A DNA stretch of 64,000 nt from Rheinheimera sp. (GTDB lineage: Bacteria > Pseudomonadota > Gammaproteobacteria > Enterobacterales > Alteromonadaceae), in assembly GCA_003482455.1 (NCBI GenBank), contig DMYW01000002.1, forward strand, positions 187,857-251,856, given 5' to 3'. Below, in pieces: positions 52,179-61,290 of the stretch (position 1 is the first letter of the stretch; every line of letters begins with the position of its first letter). Made by a program: the position numbers and the translations under genes. Under the pieces are notes generated by a model, which had not been told where the DNA came from, made no database searches, and saw only the letters and a list, made by a program, of their open reading frames with translations.

Positions 52179-52985
52179 TCAAAGTCCTAACTGATACCGT
52201 CGCAACAGGCTGTTAAAGGCTGCTTGTTTCTGAAAGTCTGACAGACAGGCATCAAATTGCTGAAAAAATTTCTCAGGATCTGTGACATTGGCGCTTTTAC
52301 GTGACAAGGTCAGGTAATAACTTTTGCGCCCGACAGCATACGGCAGTACTTTGGCTTGGTGTTGGATGCCCAAATCAAAGATCAACCAGTTCAAGGTTTC
52401 CTTGGAATTAACGACCACATCCACGGGGGCCGGTTGCTGCAATAACTTGGCAAACAAATCGGTCAGCTGAAACACTTCGACTGCGGCGCGACCTGCCGCA
52501 CGTTTTTGTTCAAGCAACTCATTGAGTTCTGGTGTTAATGCCAGCCCCGCCAAATAGCCAAACCGGAAGGGTTTAACGTCGGCCAATTCACGGCCATCGG
52601 GTTTAAAGTCGCTGCGCACCGCAAACCCTACTTCACTGGTAAACATCGGCAAGCTGCCATACCGGATGTAAGATTCACGCTCCGTTTTTTTCGAATACAC
52701 AGCCAAATCGAGTTTACCTTGTTGCATATACTGGTACGTACGCTTCACCGGCAGCCACTCATAACGGGCAACATAACCGGTTTTCGGCAAACAATAATCG
52801 AGGATTTCACGAGCAAAGCCTGGCAGTCCAGCCGAGCTCTTACGGATAAAAAATGGCGGCCAATCGACCGCATTCACTAACAAGGGTTTAAGTTCGGACG
52901 AGCCGACAGCCGCAAGCGGCTGGCTCCAACTGACCAGCAGCGCCGTGCTCACTAAAGCAAAAGAATGTCGCAACAACTTAATCAA
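52179..52985 (-). CDS. Periplasmic solute-binding protein
   Basis: The protein has about 268 residues: signal peptide near QPLAAVG, then FFIRKSSAGLPGFAREILDY and other family-3-like blocks. It sits directly upstream of the binding-protein/GGDEF gene, so it may modulate c-di-GMP synthesis. The start is uncertain: a TTG at 52985 with GGGGGA upstream is favoured; GTG at 53000 or 53021 would extend it. Confidence 0.8.
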   Translation of the reverse strand: MIKLLRHSFALVSTALLVSWSQPLAAVGSSELKPLLVNAVDWPPFFIRKSSAGLPGFAREILDYCLPKTGYVARYEWLPVKRTYQYMQQGKLDLAVYSKKTERESYIRYGSLPMFTSEVGFAVRSDFKPDGRELADVKPFRFGYLAGLALTPELNELLEQKRAAGRAAVEVFQLTDLFAKLLQQPAPVDVVVNSKETLNWLIFDLGIQHQAKVLPYAVGRKSYYLTLSRKSANVTDPEKFFQQFDACLSDFQKQAAFNSLLRRYQLGL

Positions 52986-53134
52986 TACAGTTTCCCCCAC
53001 AGCATGTATTGACCTTAGCACAGCTCAAGCCGGCTATCACGGCGACGCGATAATTCAGAGTTTCCTGATATACATCAAGCTGTGCAGCGATGAATTCTGC
53101 TGTACTTAAAACAGCTGTCAACGGAGCCTGTACC

Positions 53135-53431
53135 ATGCGTGACCAAACGACCATTCGGTTGCTAAAAATTGTGATGTTCTGCGGTATCTCATTGATTATC
53201 TTCGGACACTACTTATGGGTCGGTCTAAAAATTCATGAAAGCATGGGGGTACAAGGTATTGTGATCATCGCCGCCTGCTGTGCGTTCGGGCTGATTTTGT
53301 CGCTGCCGACCAAAATGTACTTAACGTTTTTGTTGATGAAACACGAAGCTGAACAAGATGAGTTGCATGCCAAACAAGCAGCAGCGCACAACAGCGCATC
53401 GTCGACAGCGGCGAGTACAGGCCAGCACTAA
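53135..53431 (+). CDS. Small hypothetical membrane protein
   Basis: The protein has 98 residues with two helices (VMFCGISLIIFGHYLWVGL, GIVIIAACCAFGLILSLP) and a polar, Ala/Ser/His-rich tail. No family is recognised. CGGAG lies upstream of the ATG at 53135. Confidence 0.6.
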   Translation: MRDQTTIRLLKIVMFCGISLIIFGHYLWVGLKIHESMGVQGIVIIAACCAFGLILSLPTKMYLTFLLMKHEAEQDELHAKQAAAHNSASSTAASTGQH

Positions 53432-53509
53432 CAAAACCAAGCGCAAACTGTACACGTGGGAACCAGAGTGTTGCTGTGCTGGTGGCGCTTTGGGTGAATC
53501 GTGCGACTG

Positions 53510-54769
53510 TTAGACCAATGGCGCTCGACGTTGCCGATATTCCGCATACAAACAACCAACCGATAGCAAAATACACAAAGCACCAAACCACAAGGTCCAG
53601 CGCACATCCCACTGCGCGATGTAAGCACCGAGCAAGGCAATAACAAAATTGCCACTGCACATCAAAAACGTCAGCAATCCCATGATGCGTCCCATGCCCA
53701 GCGAGCCAAAGGTCGCCGTGCAATAGACTTGAAACCAGCTGGAAACCATTGGAATTGGCAAACCGCACAGCACCAACAACAGCCAACACCAAAGACCGCT
53801 TTGTAGCGGCAATAAACTTAGCAGCAATACGAACAGCAAAGCCGCCACGATCGCTGCCGGCAGCGCGCTAAAACGCTGGCCCCAACGCGCCATCACCAAG
53901 GCGCTGATGCTGGTCATCACTAAACACAACAGCGCTGTGATGTAACCAATCGCCGCGCCATCAAACTGTTCGTATTGCACCAAAAACAGCGGATAAAACT
54001 CGTAAAACGCATTCAGACCCGTGGTGTAAATCAGTTGCGCCAGCACTAAATAACGCAGCGGCTTAAAGCCGAGCATTTGAAAGGAATTGTGCGCCCGCAT
54101 GGTCGCCCACAGGCTTGGTGTTGCCGCAGTGTGGGCTTCATCGACAGGGATCAACCACCACAGCAGCACCAAGCAAGGCAGCATAATAAGTGCGGCAATC
54201 AAAAACGGCACGTGCGCGCCTAAATGCATGGTCAAGCCGCCGAGCAGTGGCCCGACTAACCACGCCGCATACAAGGCACTGTTCATCCAGCTGATACTGA
54301 CGCTGCGGTCAATCACCGGGTGCAAGTCGGCAGCAAACGCGCGGCAGATACTCACCGCCCCTTCACACAAGCCGGTAAATAAACGCGACAACACAAACAG
54401 CGGATAATTCTGTTGATACAGTGCCCACGCCGACAACAAATACCCAAGCAGCGCCATTGCCAACGAAGCACTTAACACGCGCCGCCGTCCTAGCACATCC
54501 GACAAAGCGCCAAGCACGGCACTGCCGAGCAAAATACCCAGTGGATTGGCCGCCAGCGCGATCCCGAGCAGCAGAGTGGGTTCAAACCCCTGCCAGTGAT
54601 TCAGCGCGTTAAGTTCCGACCCGGCAAACAACGGCGCCAAAATCGGATACGGCAGACTTAAACCCGCCACCGAAATCAGTGCGATCAAGCACATCACCAC
54701 TAACACAGCGCGCGGGTGACGGTAACGCTGCACGGGAGGGCTGGCTGGCGAGGCAAGAAGCTGAGTCAC
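53510..54769 (-). CDS. MFS transporter (drug-exporter-like)
   Basis: The protein has 419 residues with twelve hydrophobic helices. Motif A appears between helices 2 and 3 (GALSDVLGRRRVL), and a related motif in the second half. It resembles TetA/multidrug proton antiporters. The start is GTG at 54769 with GGA upstream. It is adjacent to the DUF1993 gene on the same strand. Confidence 0.88.
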   Translation of the reverse strand: MTQLLASPASPPVQRYRHPRAVLVVMCLIALISVAGLSLPYPILAPLFAGSELNALNHWQGFEPTLLLGIALAANPLGILLGSAVLGALSDVLGRRRVLSASLAMALLGYLLSAWALYQQNYPLFVLSRLFTGLCEGAVSICRAFAADLHPVIDRSVSISWMNSALYAAWLVGPLLGGLTMHLGAHVPFLIAALIMLPCLVLLWWLIPVDEAHTAATPSLWATMRAHNSFQMLGFKPLRYLVLAQLIYTTGLNAFYEFYPLFLVQYEQFDGAAIGYITALLCLVMTSISALVMARWGQRFSALPAAIVAALLFVLLLSLLPLQSGLWCWLLLVLCGLPIPMVSSWFQVYCTATFGSLGMGRIMGLLTFLMCSGNFVIALLGAYIAQWDVRWTLWFGALCILLSVGCLYAEYRQRRAPLV

Positions 54770-54839
54770 GACACATATCCATTAGCAAAGTACAAACAGC
54801 GCGCCAACCTGATGCTGGCGCGTCAACACGGCCGGTCAA

Positions 54840-55349
54840 TTAACGCAGCGGCAGGGCGCCTAAAAAGTCTTGTTTGCCGACATCCACGCCGTTGTGGCGC
54901 AAAATGGCGTACGTGGTGGTGGTATGGAAATACAAGTTCGGCAATGCATATTGCACGATGAACTCATCGCCGCTGACCGTTTTACCGTCCCAGCGCGGCG
55001 TCCCGACCCGGCGCTCGCTGGCGCCCTCAAACATGGCTGGCGATACACTGGCTAAGTAGTCCAAGGTGTCGTTGATCCGGCTGATCAAGTCATCGATGGT
55101 GGTTTCGGTGTCGGCATGCTTGGGCACAATGTCCATTTGGTCGACCACGCGGGCGACGCCAAGCTTGATGCTGTCACAGGCGATTTGCACTTGGCGCACC
55201 AACGGGAACATATCTGGCGCGAGGCGGCTTTGCGCCAGCACATTCACGTCAAACTTGCGGGTTTCGGCGTTGCTTTTGGCTTTTTCGAGAATACTTTTTA
55301 GGTTTTGCAGCATTTTGCTGCCTTGGATCACAGCGATGGTATACAGCAT
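54840..55349 (-). CDS. DUF1993-family protein
   Basis: The protein has 169 residues. It fits the DUF1993 helical family (DinB-like): VRQVQIACDSIKLGVARVVD and FIVQYALPNLYFHTTTTYAI. Function unknown. AAGGAG lies five bases before the ATG at 55349; a longer frame to 55385 lacks a ribosome site. Confidence 0.88.
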   Translation of the reverse strand: MLYTIAVIQGSKMLQNLKSILEKAKSNAETRKFDVNVLAQSRLAPDMFPLVRQVQIACDSIKLGVARVVDQMDIVPKHADTETTIDDLISRINDTLDYLASVSPAMFEGASERRVGTPRWDGKTVSGDEFIVQYALPNLYFHTTTTYAILRHNGVDVGKQDFLGALPLR

Positions 55350-55506
55350 AAAAACTCCTTGAAATGACATGCAGTGGATGAACATGCAGCAAATGAAGAC
55401 TCGCGAAACAACCAGATCCGCGTTGGTTCTGCATCAGTCTAGCTTGCCAGAAGCTAACAAAGCCCGCTATGTTGCGCGGTGAAACAAGCTTTTTCTTAGG
55501 TGAATC

Positions 55507-56133
55507 ATGGATCCAATTTTTTCCGCATTGGCCATTGCCGGTGCGCTGGCGGTTGGCGCCGTTAGCCCAGGCCCCAGTTTTATTGTGGTGGCGCGTAACT
55601 CGATTGCGTTATCTCGCGCCCATGGCATGGCAACGGCACTCGGTATGGGCACAGGCGCGGGCACTTTTGGCTTATTGGCCATTTTGGGCCTGCACGCAGT
55701 GCTGACCGCGGTGCCGATGGCATTTATTGTGCTCAAAGTGCTCGGCGGTTTGTATTTGTTGTACCTTGGTTATTTGATTTTTGGCGGGGCGAAACAGCCG
55801 CTGCAGGTCAATACCGGCGAGGATGTGGCGATGATGTCGCTCAGCCGTGCTTATTTTACCGGGCTGTTTACGCAGCTGAGTAACCCGAAAACCGCGATTG
55901 TCTTTGCGTCGGTCTTTTCCGCGTTACTGCCACCGACCATTCCGGGCTGGTTTTATGTCGCACTGCCGCTAATTGCCGCAGTGATTGACGGCGGTTGGTA
56001 TTTACTGGTGGCTTATTTGTTGTCAGGTGAAAAACCACGGCAAGCCTATTTGAAATTCAAAACCGGCATCGATCGCACCGCCGGCGGCGTCATGGCACTG
56101 CTGGGTATCAAGTTGGTGACGTCAGGGCTTTAG
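55507..56133 (+). CDS. LysE-family amino-acid exporter
   Basis: The protein has 208 residues with six hydrophobic helices. Family signature near the N-terminus: GAVSPGPSFIVVARNSIAL. It exports amino acids or derivatives. AGGTG precedes the ATG at 55507. It is divergent from the DUF1993 gene and followed by a terminator. Confidence 0.9.
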   Translation: MDPIFSALAIAGALAVGAVSPGPSFIVVARNSIALSRAHGMATALGMGTGAGTFGLLAILGLHAVLTAVPMAFIVLKVLGGLYLLYLGYLIFGGAKQPLQVNTGEDVAMMSLSRAYFTGLFTQLSNPKTAIVFASVFSALLPPTIPGWFYVALPLIAAVIDGGWYLLVAYLLSGEKPRQAYLKFKTGIDRTAGGVMALLGIKLVTSGL

Positions 56134-56156
56134 TCGCAGCTAGCTCTGGGATGTAG

Positions 56157-56186
56157 CAGGCCACCGCAAGGGTGGCCTGTTGGTTT
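56157..56186 (+). terminator. Terminator after LysE gene
   Basis: CAGGCCACC (56157-56165) pairs with GGTGGCCTG (56171-56179), loop GCAAG, followed by a short T-rich tail. It ends the gene at 55507-56133 before the convergent ohr gene. Confidence 0.65.
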
Positions 56187-56202
56187 CAATACTGGCGTGC
56201 TG

Positions 56203-56634
56203 TTATACCAAGCTCAATTGCACGTCGATATTGCCGCGAGTGGCGTTGGAATATGGACACACTTGGTGCGCTTTTTCGACGAGCGCTTGCGCGACATCAG
56301 CGGCCACACCCGGCAAACTGATGGTCAAGGCCGCATGCAAGCCAAAACCAACCGGGCTTGGGCCAATCCCGATATCGGCTGTCACTGTCGCATCAGCAGG
56401 GATTTGCTGCTTAGCTTGCATCGCGACAAACTTCAACGCACTTAAAAAACAAGCCGAATAACCGGCGGCAAACAGTTGCTCTGGGTTGGTTTTAGCGGCG
56501 CCATTACCACCTAACTCTTTTGGCATCGCCAGGCCTAAATCGAGAATGCCATCATGCGATTTCACGCCACCATCACGGCCTGATGTGGCTGTCACTTGGG
56601 TACGGTACAGAATTTGTGTTGGTTTGGTCGACAT
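56203..56634 (-). CDS. ohr: Organic hydroperoxide resistance protein
   Basis: The protein has 143 residues of the Ohr/OsmC fold. The two catalytic cysteines are in AGYSACFLSAL and HQVCPYSNATRGN, with the conserved Arg (SGRDGG) and Glu (NPEQLFAAG). It reduces organic hydroperoxides with lipoyl reducing power. AGAGGG precedes the ATG at 56634. It faces ohrR across a region with operator-like repeats (56676, 56795). Confidence 0.95.
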   Translation of the reverse strand: MSTKPTQILYRTQVTATSGRDGGVKSHDGILDLGLAMPKELGGNGAAKTNPEQLFAAGYSACFLSALKFVAMQAKQQIPADATVTADIGIGPSPVGFGLHAALTISLPGVAADVAQALVEKAHQVCPYSNATRGNIDVQLSLV

Positions 56635-56675
56635 GGTAAAGCCCTCTTGGGTTGAATTTAATTTTGCGATAATAC

Positions 56676-56687
56676 TTATCGCGATAA
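56676..56687. promoter_or_regulatory. Palindrome near ohr, OhrR operator candidate
   Basis: TTATCGCGATAA is a perfect 12-bp palindrome just upstream of the ohr start, in an AT-rich setting. OhrR binds palindromic sites that overlap promoters; the exact site is inferred. Confidence 0.55.
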
Positions 56688-56794
56688 CTATTTACTGATT
56701 TAAAAACCACAGACGTGCCGGTGGAAGCACCCAAACAGTGCCGCAGCGGCAGTTTAGGTGGTTTCAGGCAGCAGCTGTGGTGCTGTGACACAAT

Positions 56795-56829
56795 ATTATC
56801 GAGATAATAGTTATCGCGCAAACTATTAT
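56795..56829. promoter_or_regulatory. Overlapping inverted repeats near ohrR, OhrR operator candidate
   Basis: ATAATAGTT (56804-56812) and AACTATTAT (56821-56829) form a perfect inverted repeat with an 8-base spacer containing ATCGCGCA. The partly overlapping repeat ATTATC-GA-GATAAT (56795-56808) is a second palindrome. Both share the TTATCGCG core with the site at 56676. The pattern suits self-regulation by OhrR. Confidence 0.6.
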
Positions 56830-56882
56830 TTTAAATTTTAAACGAAAGCGAATTAAGTGCCTGTATGGAATAGCTTTATTTT

Positions 56883-57341
56883 TTACGAAGCGCCGAGTCG
56901 CTGCCGTAATTGCACCAGCTGTTGCCGTAACGCAGTCAGCTCGTTGAGATCCAGCGCACACGAAGCGCCAATTTGCAGCACTACGCTCGCCGCTTGGGTT
57001 TTAAGCGCCACGCCTTGCTCTGTCACGCACACTTCCAGCGCGCGCTCATTGCCGCTGACGCGGCGGCGGGTGATGAGGCCCTGCTGCTCTAAGCGCTTGA
57101 GGACTGGTGTTAAAGCACCTGAATCCATCAACATGCGATCGGCAATTTCACGCAAGGTGATGCCGTCTTGTTGCCATAAGATCAGCATCACTAAGTACTG
57201 CGGGTAGGTTAAATTTAGTTGTTCTAACAGCGGTTTATAGGCTTTGGTCATCGCCAAGGATGCGGAATACAGCGCAAAACACAGCTGGTTATCTAGCTTG
57301 AGTAACTCATCGGCATCAATTGGAAAACATGGCGTGGACAT
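56883..57341 (-). CDS. ohrR: MarR-family peroxide sensor
   Basis: The protein has 152 residues. Winged helix at about 45-110; the reactive Cys near the N-terminus is Cys21 in LDNQLCFALYSAS, the OhrR position. Further Cys (EVCVTEQG, IGASCALDL) would allow a 2-Cys mechanism. It represses ohr until oxidised by organic peroxide. AGGGGG precedes the ATG at 57341. Confidence 0.92.
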   Translation of the reverse strand: MSTPCFPIDADELLKLDNQLCFALYSASLAMTKAYKPLLEQLNLTYPQYLVMLILWQQDGITLREIADRMLMDSGALTPVLKRLEQQGLITRRRVSGNERALEVCVTEQGVALKTQAASVVLQIGASCALDLNELTALRQQLVQLRQRLGAS

Positions 57342-57441
57342 CAAAACCCCCTGTGGCAATCTGCGCAAGGGTAAACCAGTCCGCGGTTGGTTTCAAATCA
57401 GCGGCAAAGAACCGCTGCAAATCCGCTCGTATGACGCGCAG

Positions 57442-58707
57442 TTAAGGCGCCGCTGACGTATCAGCAATCACACTGGCTGCGCGGCGAGCATGTTGCCACC
57501 ACACACACGGCGTGCAGACCAGAACCAGCAGCACCGCATAACCGATACTGCTGCCCAACGTCCACAATACGGCGACACACAGCAGTAGCGACAACAGCGC
57601 GATTGGTTTGAAGCGCCGCGGCAACAAGCGCAGTGCCGCCGCCATCGCCGCCAGATAGATAAACACAAATACGCCATTGACCCAGCTGATCAAATCCGCC
57701 AATTGTTGGCCACTGAGCGTTGCGCCTGTGATCAACAACGCCATCAGCAACAACATAAACACCAAAGCACGCTCCGGCACTTGGTGCGCATTTTTGGTAG
57801 CCAAGCCACGCGGCAACACACCTTGCTCGGCAAAACTGCCGCAAAGCCGCGCCACACTAGCTGTGTAGACATTGACCCCCGCCAAGCTGCTGGCCAGTCC
57901 CAAGGCTGCGATCAACACAGTACCGACCGGGCCTAACACCAAACCAAAGGCCTCAGCCATCGACAAAGGCGCGGTTGGATTTGGCGATAACTGCCACAAC
58001 AACCAAGTACACAATAAATACAACACACCAACAACCGCCAACCCCAGCAACAACGCCGGCACCATGTCGCGTTGCGGTTGTTTGAAGTCTTGCGCCAGAT
58101 GCGTCATGGCTTCGACACCTAAAAAACTCCAAAAACCCAAGGCGATCGCCGTCGACAACGCAGGGGCATCCGCCATGACGGGCAGTGCTGGCGTCACCCC
58201 ATGCAGCTGTGGCCAGGCCAACACACCCAGCAACACCACGGCAAATGCGATAGCCAAGGTGAGTGTCAACTGCAACTTGGCGGAGAGCTGAAAACCAACA
58301 CGATTGAGCAGGTAAAACAGTCCTAAAAAGCCATATTGCGCCAGCAGCGCATGCCAAGGCGCACCACCAAACCACGGTTCGATAAAACTCCAAGCCATCC
58401 ACAACGCAGCGGCGGCACCCACCGGCACCACCAGTAAAAACAACAAGCCAGTGACTCGCCCGGCGATTTCCCCAAACGCAACCTGCACGAAATGCGCCGG
58501 ACCGCCCGCATGTGGCAAAGAGCCCGCCAACTGACCAAATACCAAAGTCACCGGCACCGCCAACAGGGTCAACACAATCCACAACCAAAACGCCGCGCCG
58601 CCAGCTGTGCTAAGGGTTAGCCCCGGCAGAATAAATACGCCCGTCCCTAATAACGTGGTGGCTAATAACCCGGCGCCTTGCAAACGCCCTATCGATCCGT
58701 GTGCCAT
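57442..58707 (-). CDS. APC-family amino-acid permease (YjeH-like)
   Basis: The protein has 421 residues with twelve hydrophobic helices. It opens with LQGAGLLATTLLGTGVFILP, the pattern of the E. coli YjeH methionine/branched-chain exporter, and contains FWSFLGVEAMTHLAQDFKQP. AGAG...GGG precedes the ATG at 58707; a TTG extension to 58734 lacks a ribosome site. The divergent Lrp gene at 58941 probably regulates it. Confidence 0.85.
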   Translation of the reverse strand: MAHGSIGRLQGAGLLATTLLGTGVFILPGLTLSTAGGAAFWLWIVLTLLAVPVTLVFGQLAGSLPHAGGPAHFVQVAFGEIAGRVTGLLFLLVVPVGAAAALWMAWSFIEPWFGGAPWHALLAQYGFLGLFYLLNRVGFQLSAKLQLTLTLAIAFAVVLLGVLAWPQLHGVTPALPVMADAPALSTAIALGFWSFLGVEAMTHLAQDFKQPQRDMVPALLLGLAVVGVLYLLCTWLLWQLSPNPTAPLSMAEAFGLVLGPVGTVLIAALGLASSLAGVNVYTASVARLCGSFAEQGVLPRGLATKNAHQVPERALVFMLLLMALLITGATLSGQQLADLISWVNGVFVFIYLAAMAAALRLLPRRFKPIALLSLLLCVAVLWTLGSSIGYAVLLVLVCTPCVWWQHARRAASVIADTSAAP

Positions 58708-58940
58708 AACCCATTCTCTAAACCAGCGACTCAATTGCGCCTATGATAACCCGATGCGTCATCGCACATCGCCGCTTTGCACCGACAGAACGACGGTTTG
58801 ACCGACACTGTGTTGGCCAAAAACGCCGGAGTGCTCAACAATTCGCAACCGCCCGCCACCGGCAGTCATGCTGCTAGCGCCTACCGCGACTTTCTGTTAA
58901 AACAGCGCTTTGCCAACCCACTAGACATCAAGAGCCGCCT

Positions 58941-59363
58941 GTGGACAAGTTTGACCAACTGATCATCGAGCAACTGCAACAAGACGTGCGCCGTCCCATC
59001 GCCCGTATCGCGCAAGCCGTCAATTTATCGCGCAGCGCCGTCAGTGAACGGATCCGCCGCCTTGAGCAACAAGGCGTGATCAAAGGTTATCAACTGCTGC
59101 TGGGCAGCCAAGCACCGCAAGCCGTGGTCGCTGCTTATTTTGAAGTGCAGCATAAATCCGCGCGCTGTGCCGATTTGATCCCGTGGCTGGCCCAATACAG
59201 CGAAATTAAACGCTGCAATGGCATCAGTGGTGACGTGGATTTAATGATTTATGTAGAGGCGGCATCGATGCCACGCTTGCATCAGATCCGAGAAGAATTG
59301 GATGCGCACCCCGACATAGTCCGCGTGCGCACCCACATGGTGCTTAGCCATTGGATTGGCTAA
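58941..59363 (+). CDS. Lrp/AsnC-family regulator
   Basis: The protein has 140 residues. HTH at about residues 15-50 (PIARIAQAVNLSRSAVSERI), then the RAM/AsnC ligand domain (CNGISGDVDLMIYVEAASM). It probably controls the divergent amino-acid permease gene at 57442. The start is GTG at 58941. The stop is six bases before the convergent gene at 59370. Confidence 0.92.
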   Translation: MDKFDQLIIEQLQQDVRRPIARIAQAVNLSRSAVSERIRRLEQQGVIKGYQLLLGSQAPQAVVAAYFEVQHKSARCADLIPWLAQYSEIKRCNGISGDVDLMIYVEAASMPRLHQIREELDAHPDIVRVRTHMVLSHWIG

Positions 59364-59369
59364 GTTGGC

Positions 59370-61082
59370 TTATTTTTTCGGTGCTTCCATTTGCGTGCTA
59401 AACACCAAACCGCTGTCATTGACGTCCATAGTCATGTTCAACTTCATGTCGATTTTTTGCAGTTGTTCAAACTCTTTTTGTTGCTCTGGGCTGTCCACCG
59501 GCATAGCTGCCAGTACGCTGCCGAAGAAGGCTTTGTAATCAATCCCCATCGACATTAAGCCGTTTTTGCTGGTGGCTTCTTTCATTACCGCATCGGCTTG
59601 AGTCTTGCCTTTATCACCGACAGAAATGGCGACATGGCTGTTGTTTAACTGCAACATAGGTTTCAGATCTGGCATTGCACCAGGTGGCAACATTGCGCTT
59701 AAATCTTGCGCTTCACCATCTTTTGGCAGCGGAATGCTGGCTAAATCCGGCACCATAGCCTTGAGGCTTTCAATCACGGCGCGCGCATTGGTGGCGCTGA
59801 CTGTCACTAACGCGTCTAACGACTTCGGTTGACCCGTGGCAGTGTCCATCTCAAAGCTGTTGAGCGTCACTGACATGCCCTGTACACCATTAGCCATACC
59901 TGTCATCGCCAGTGCCGCTAATGGGTTGTTCGCGGTGGCGCCTTCTTGCATTTTCACCAAAGGCTCACAGGTGTATTTGGTTTGAGTGAAGGTGTTCCAT
60001 AACTTACCCGCGCTGCTGGCCAATTGGCCCACATCAAAACCCAAGCCCCAATGCATAATCGCGCTGTTGTTGCCTGAAACCGCTGTTGGGATAAAACCGC
60101 GCATCGCTGACAACGCCGCCACTGTGTCTTTGTTTTCTGTTGGGACGACCATTTTGCCGTTCATCGTGATATCAGTCGCGGCTACAGCATAAGAGCCGTC
60201 AAAATAGACACCAGGCCATGATTTAGCGATTGCAGCCACGTCCGTGGCACAGGCTGGAGTGCGCCATACCGCCAGATCTGGATTGGCGTCCATCTCTGCG
60301 CCAAACAACGTATTGAGATCTTTGGCTAAACGGTTACCGTCTTTACTGGTTAAAACTTTGGCTAGCTGCTCGAAACTGAAGAAACCAATCATGCCTTGAT
60401 TTAACTGATATTTCTTGGCGATAGTGTCTATGTAGTTTGTTGACGCGAGGCTTTGCTCAGGTTTTTGCGCGCCCAGAATAATCGCTAAGTGTTCTGGCGC
60501 CAGTTTGCTGCTGGTCACAGCGTACGTGCCCCAACCAGCGTTAACACTGACCAACAAATCAAATTCGATGCCTTCTAGCACGAAGTGATATTGGCGATAT
60601 TTCAACTCGTTCAGCTGCTGTGCTGTGTGGCTAAAACCAGACGCTTTTTCCGCGTCATCTAGCACTTTAAAAAATGCAGCTTCGTCAGCGACTTCCATTT
60701 TCATCACTGGCGCTACGCCAACCATATACACTAGCGAACGCGTTTGCGCTTTTAAACCAAAATGACTGGCTACGCTTTCAGGAGTTTTCATCGCTTCAAC
60801 ATTGGCATTGATTACATGAGCAGCAAACTTTGCTTCTGGCGTTTCCGCGCTAGCAAGCTTCGTTTTCAGCTCTTCAAACACCTGTTGCGTTTGCGTCATG
60901 CTAAAACCCGACGCTTTGATATAGGTGGCTAAATCAATTGGTTCCAACTGACCTGAAAACAGCACAGTATCCGCCGGTACATATTCTAGGACACCTAGAG
61001 CTGACTCCGACTTCATACCAAATTTATAAAACACTGCTGCACCAGCAGCAATAACGGCGACCGCGATTAGCGTCTTGCGCAT
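59370..61082 (-). CDS. Large membrane-anchored protein of unknown function
   Basis: The protein has 570 residues. An N-terminal hydrophobic helix (TLIAVAVIAAGAAVFYKFG) anchors a large domain of mixed strands and helices without recognisable family. Substrate-like repeats of alternating strands (GYASVTVS-type edges) suggest a periplasmic binding or scaffolding role. AGGAG precedes the ATG at 61082. Related proteins exist in gammaproteobacteria but their role is not known to me. Confidence 0.65.
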   Translation of the reverse strand: MRKTLIAVAVIAAGAAVFYKFGMKSESALGVLEYVPADTVLFSGQLEPIDLATYIKASGFSMTQTQQVFEELKTKLASAETPEAKFAAHVINANVEAMKTPESVASHFGLKAQTRSLVYMVGVAPVMKMEVADEAAFFKVLDDAEKASGFSHTAQQLNELKYRQYHFVLEGIEFDLLVSVNAGWGTYAVTSSKLAPEHLAIILGAQKPEQSLASTNYIDTIAKKYQLNQGMIGFFSFEQLAKVLTSKDGNRLAKDLNTLFGAEMDANPDLAVWRTPACATDVAAIAKSWPGVYFDGSYAVAATDITMNGKMVVPTENKDTVAALSAMRGFIPTAVSGNNSAIMHWGLGFDVGQLASSAGKLWNTFTQTKYTCEPLVKMQEGATANNPLAALAMTGMANGVQGMSVTLNSFEMDTATGQPKSLDALVTVSATNARAVIESLKAMVPDLASIPLPKDGEAQDLSAMLPPGAMPDLKPMLQLNNSHVAISVGDKGKTQADAVMKEATSKNGLMSMGIDYKAFFGSVLAAMPVDSPEQQKEFEQLQKIDMKLNMTMDVNDSGLVFSTQMEAPKK

Positions 61083-61243
61083 GACTCACTCCTTTGTATT
61101 GATGCGGCCGTTAATGACGAAACCGCGAAGCATGCCGCCCTGAACGGGGCGAAATTGACAGATAGACACAGATTCACCGGAAATGCTCAACAATTCAAGT
61201 TTTTGTTGCCGGATGGTTAAAGCAATTTGTAAGAAAATGCTGA

Positions 61244-61272
61244 AATAAAAACAGCGCCCGTAAGCGCTGTTT
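61244..61272 (-). terminator. Terminator after FAD-dependent dehydrogenase gene
   Basis: AAACAGCGC (61249-61257) pairs with GCGCTGTTT (61264-61272), loop CCGTAA; on the minus strand it is followed by TTTATTTC. It ends the gene at 61291. Confidence 0.75.
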
Positions 61273-61290
61273 CCAATTCTGCGAAACGAT

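Noticed and set aside
57953..58588. 211-codon open frame within the APC permease gene
   Set aside because: It is an alternative frame of a GC-rich, Leu/Ala-rich membrane gene. The permease frame has clear family motifs.
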